In this document: piece by piece, positions 43,050 to 44,757 of the stretch | Position numbering within the stretch: position 1 is the stretch's first letter | Layout of the letters: the number at the start of each line of letters is the position of its first letter | Assembly (NCBI RefSeq): GCF_002002725.1 | Contig: NZ_MUNW01000076.1 | Span: forward strand, 1 to 44,757 | DNA length: 44,757 bases | Direction: 5' to 3' | Origin: Sinorhizobium sp. A49 | GTDB taxonomy: Bacteria > Pseudomonadota > Alphaproteobacteria > Rhizobiales > Rhizobiaceae | Notes under the pieces: generated by a model | Databases searched by the model: none | Seen by the model: only the letters and a program-made list of their open reading frames with translations | What the model was told of the DNA's origin: nothing | Program-made: the position numbers and the translations under genes

Positions 43050-44240
43050 ATGACCTCAGCCTTTCTTTCCCACCTCCGCAGCGAGCTTGACGGTCTCAAA
43101 TCGTCCGGGCTTTACAAATCGGAGCGAGTGATCGTCTCGAAGCAGGCGGGCGAGATCGAGGTTGCCTCGGGCGAGCGGGTGCTGAACTTCTGCGCCAACA
43201 ACTATCTCGGCCTTGCCGACAATGCGGAACTGGCTGAAGCCGGCAAGGCGGCGCTCGACCGGTACGGCTATGGCATGGCGTCGGTGCGCTTCATCTGCGG
43301 CACGCAGGAAGAGCACAAGCAGCTGGAGGCACGGATCTCGTCGTTTCTCGGCCTGGAAGACACGATCCTCTATTCCTCCTGCTTCGATGCCAATGGCGGC
43401 CTGTTCGAGACGCTGCTGGGCGAAGAGGATGCGATCATCTCCGACGCTTTGAACCATGCCTCGATCATCGACGGCGTGCGGCTCTCCAAGGCCAAGCGCT
43501 TCCGTTATGCCAACAACGACATGGCGGCACTGGAAGAAGAGCTGAAGAAGGCCGAAGGCAGCCGTTTCAAGCTGATCGCCACCGATGGCGTGTTCTCGAT
43601 GGACGGCATCATCGCCAATCTCGGCGGCGTGTGCGATCTCGCCGAGAAGCACGGCGCCATGGTCATGGTCGATGACAGCCATGCGGTCGGCTTCGTCGGC
43701 AAACACGGCCGAGGCTCGGCCGAGCATTGCGGCGTCGAAGGCCGTATCGATATCATCACCGGCACGCTCGGCAAGGCGCTCGGCGGCGCTTCGGGCGGCT
43801 ATACCTCGGGCAAGGCCGAGGTGGTCGAGTGGCTGCGGCAGCGCTCACGGCCCTATCTGTTCTCCAACACGCTGGCGCCGGTGATTGCGGCTGCGTCGCT
43901 GAAGGTGTTCGATCTGATCGACAACGGCGATGCGCTGCGCACGCGGCTTTATGCCAATGCGGCGTTGTTCCGGGCCGAAATGTCGAAGCTCGGCTTTACG
44001 CTGGCCGGCGAGGGCCATCCGATCATCCCGGTGATGCTGGGCGATGCGGCGCTGGCGCAGGAGATGGCGGCGCGCATGCTGCAGAAAGGCGTCTATGTCA
44101 TCGGCTTCTCCTTCCCGGTGGTGCCGAAGGGACAGGCGCGCATCCGCACGCAGATGTCGGCCGCCCATAGCGAACAGGACGTACGTCGGGCGATTGCCGC
44201 CTTCGAAGAGGTCGGCCGCGACCTTGGTGTGATCAAGTGA
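43050..44240 (+). CDS. kbl: Glycine C-acetyltransferase (2-amino-3-ketobutyrate CoA ligase)
   Basis: A 396-residue PLP enzyme of the alpha-oxoamine synthase family, converting 2-amino-3-ketobutyrate and CoA to glycine and acetyl-CoA in threonine breakdown. Motifs: [52 protein letters not shown], and the PLP lysine in [15 protein letters not shown] (Lys242). ATG 43050 gives MTSAFLSHL; the ribosome binding site is weak (GAAAGCGG). tdh follows on the same strand, as in E. coli, but with 279 bp of repeat-containing spacer between. Confidence 0.96.
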   Translation: MTSAFLSHLRSELDGLKSSGLYKSERVIVSKQAGEIEVASGERVLNFCANNYLGLADNAELAEAGKAALDRYGYGMASVRFICGTQEEHKQLEARISSFLGLEDTILYSSCFDANGGLFETLLGEEDAIISDALNHASIIDGVRLSKAKRFRYANNDMAALEEELKKAEGSRFKLIATDGVFSMDGIIANLGGVCDLAEKHGAMVMVDDSHAVGFVGKHGRGSAEHCGVEGRIDIITGTLGKALGGASGGYTSGKAEVVEWLRQRSRPYLFSNTLAPVIAAASLKVFDLIDNGDALRTRLYANAALFRAEMSKLGFTLAGEGHPIIPVMLGDAALAQEMAARMLQKGVYVIGFSFPVVPKGQARIRTQMSAAHSEQDVRRAIAAFEEVGRDLGVIK

Positions 44241-44252
44241 GCGTGGAGCTCT

Positions 44253-44389
44253 GCCCCTCACCCTAACCCTCTCCCCGCAGGCGGGGAGAGGGGACGTGCC
44301 ACGCGGGCAGTCAGAGTTGGGCGTCAGCGGCGCGGCATATCCCTTCTCCCCGCGAGCGGGGAGAAGGTGGCGGCAGCCGGATGAGGGGC
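44253..44389. repeat. RIME-like element between kbl and tdh
   Basis: Two nearly identical palindromes: CCCTCTCCCCGC, AG, GCGGGGAGAGGG (44267-44292) and CCTTCTCCCCGC, GA, GCGGGGAGAAGG (44342-44367). The element is bounded by GCCCCTCA and TGAGGGGC as outer inverted ends, giving 137 bp. This matches the layout of the Rhizobium intergenic mosaic element (RIME). It could attenuate or protect the kbl-tdh transcript. Confidence 0.8.
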
Positions 44390-44519
44390 TTTCCTGACTG
44401 GGCGGATGGAGAACTCTATCACCGCGCGGTTGAGAGGCAGCAGTTCTGGGGCTACGGCGACCTTGCGCATCTGGCGAGAGGCGCGGCGCCGAAACGGCGA
44501 TGATTTTGGAGACGATCGA

Positions 44520-44757
44520 ATGACGAACATGATGAAGGCGCTGGTGAAGACGAAGCCCGAGGTCGGGCTGTGGATGGAGCGCGTGCCGGTGCCCGAGGTC
44601 GGGCCGAACGACGTGCTGATCAAGGTGAAGAAGTCGGCGATCTGTGGCACCGACGTGCACATCTGGAACTGGGACCAGTGGGCCCAGAAGACCATTCCGG
44701 TGCCGATGGTCGTCGGCCACGAGTTCATGGGCGAGATCGCCGAGGTCGGCTCGGCCG
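44520..44757 (+). CDS. tdh: L-threonine 3-dehydrogenase, N-terminal part
   Basis: Only the first 79 residues are present; the gene runs off the right edge. It starts [19 protein letters not shown], with the zinc-alcohol-dehydrogenase motifs [19 protein letters not shown] (catalytic zinc Cys) and [14 protein letters not shown]. Tdh oxidises threonine to 2-amino-3-ketobutyrate, which the kbl product then cleaves. GGAG nine to twelve bases before ATG 44520 supports this start; 44529 is an alternative. Confidence 0.95.
   Translation, partial: MTNMMKALVKTKPEVGLWMERVPVPEVGPNDVLIKVKKSAICGTDVHIWNWDQWAQKTIPVPMVVGHEFMGEIAEVGSA

Noticed and set aside
44407-44519. In-frame N-terminal extension of tdh starting at an upstream ATG
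   Set aside because: The extension is low-complexity (Ser, Arg, Thr) and unlike threonine dehydrogenases; ATG 44520 has a GGAG and gives the family start.

Overview
The window is a GC-rich (about 60% or more) chromosomal segment of an alphaproteobacterium, most likely a Rhizobiaceae member close to Sinorhizobium/Ensifer. This is inferred from the gene families, from the gene order (prs, a lipoprotein, an M24 protein, pgeF, a midA-type gene and lgt on one strand; then ubiK-like, ybjN-like, proC, csaA), and from RIME-like and other short palindromic intergenic repeats typical of rhizobia. No rRNA, tRNA, CRISPR array, prophage or complete insertion sequence was recognised. Most of the window is housekeeping DNA, with a few accessory patches.

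Layout. 1-4040: start of a divergent benE-type transporter, a GAF/Fis regulator, an aldehyde dehydrogenase and a DUF779 protein (an aldehyde-oxidation cluster). 4118-5242: two small exported proteins (EF-hand; glycine-zipper lipoprotein) and a repeat-rich spacer. 5243-11455: minus-strand housekeeping run (prs, lipoprotein, M24 fold protein, pgeF, MidA/NDUFAF7-type methyltransferase, lgt). 11647-14602: plus-strand run (ubiK-like, ybjN-like, proC, csaA, tyrosine phosphatase). 14613-17910: minus-strand regulatory block, in transcription order MarR (PetP-like), OmpR-type regulator (PetR-like), histidine kinase and TPR protein. It is divergent from ilvE (18182) across a spacer with two strong dyads. 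19148-22476: small envelope and stress proteins (DUF1236/SH3, BA14K, cold shock), a metallo-hydrolase and a 54-aa membrane peptide. 23182-28933: DMT exporter, DUF3052, PQQ-type sugar dehydrogenase, and a class GN sortase with its dedicated VIT/vWA substrate. 29414-33890: aatA, a small HTH-like protein, and an imine-reductase-like/SDR pair divergent from a LysR regulator. 33971-39105: carA, GatB/YqeY protein, an unknown protein and dnaG. 39190-44757: a glycosyltransferase, recQ, a GIY-YIG nuclease gene between inverted repeats, kbl and the start of tdh.

Functional themes: aldehyde and threonine catabolism (aldehyde dehydrogenase; kbl-tdh), amino-acid and nucleotide synthesis (ilvE, aatA, proC, prs, carA), envelope biogenesis (lgt, sortase), and replication/repair (dnaG, recQ).

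The most unusual structure is at 42219-42780: a 96-codon GIY-YIG nuclease gene bracketed by two identical 52-bp repeats in inverted orientation, each able to form two hairpins. It looks like a compact repeat-plus-nuclease unit. Other points of note are the LPQTA sortase/substrate pair, an M24-fold protein lacking the usual metal ligands, a 37-bp dyad over a TTGACA box between the MarR gene and ilvE, and a repeated hairpin family, one copy of which abuts the ribosome binding site of the DUF779 gene. All function calls are from reading sequence and family knowledge; no search was run.
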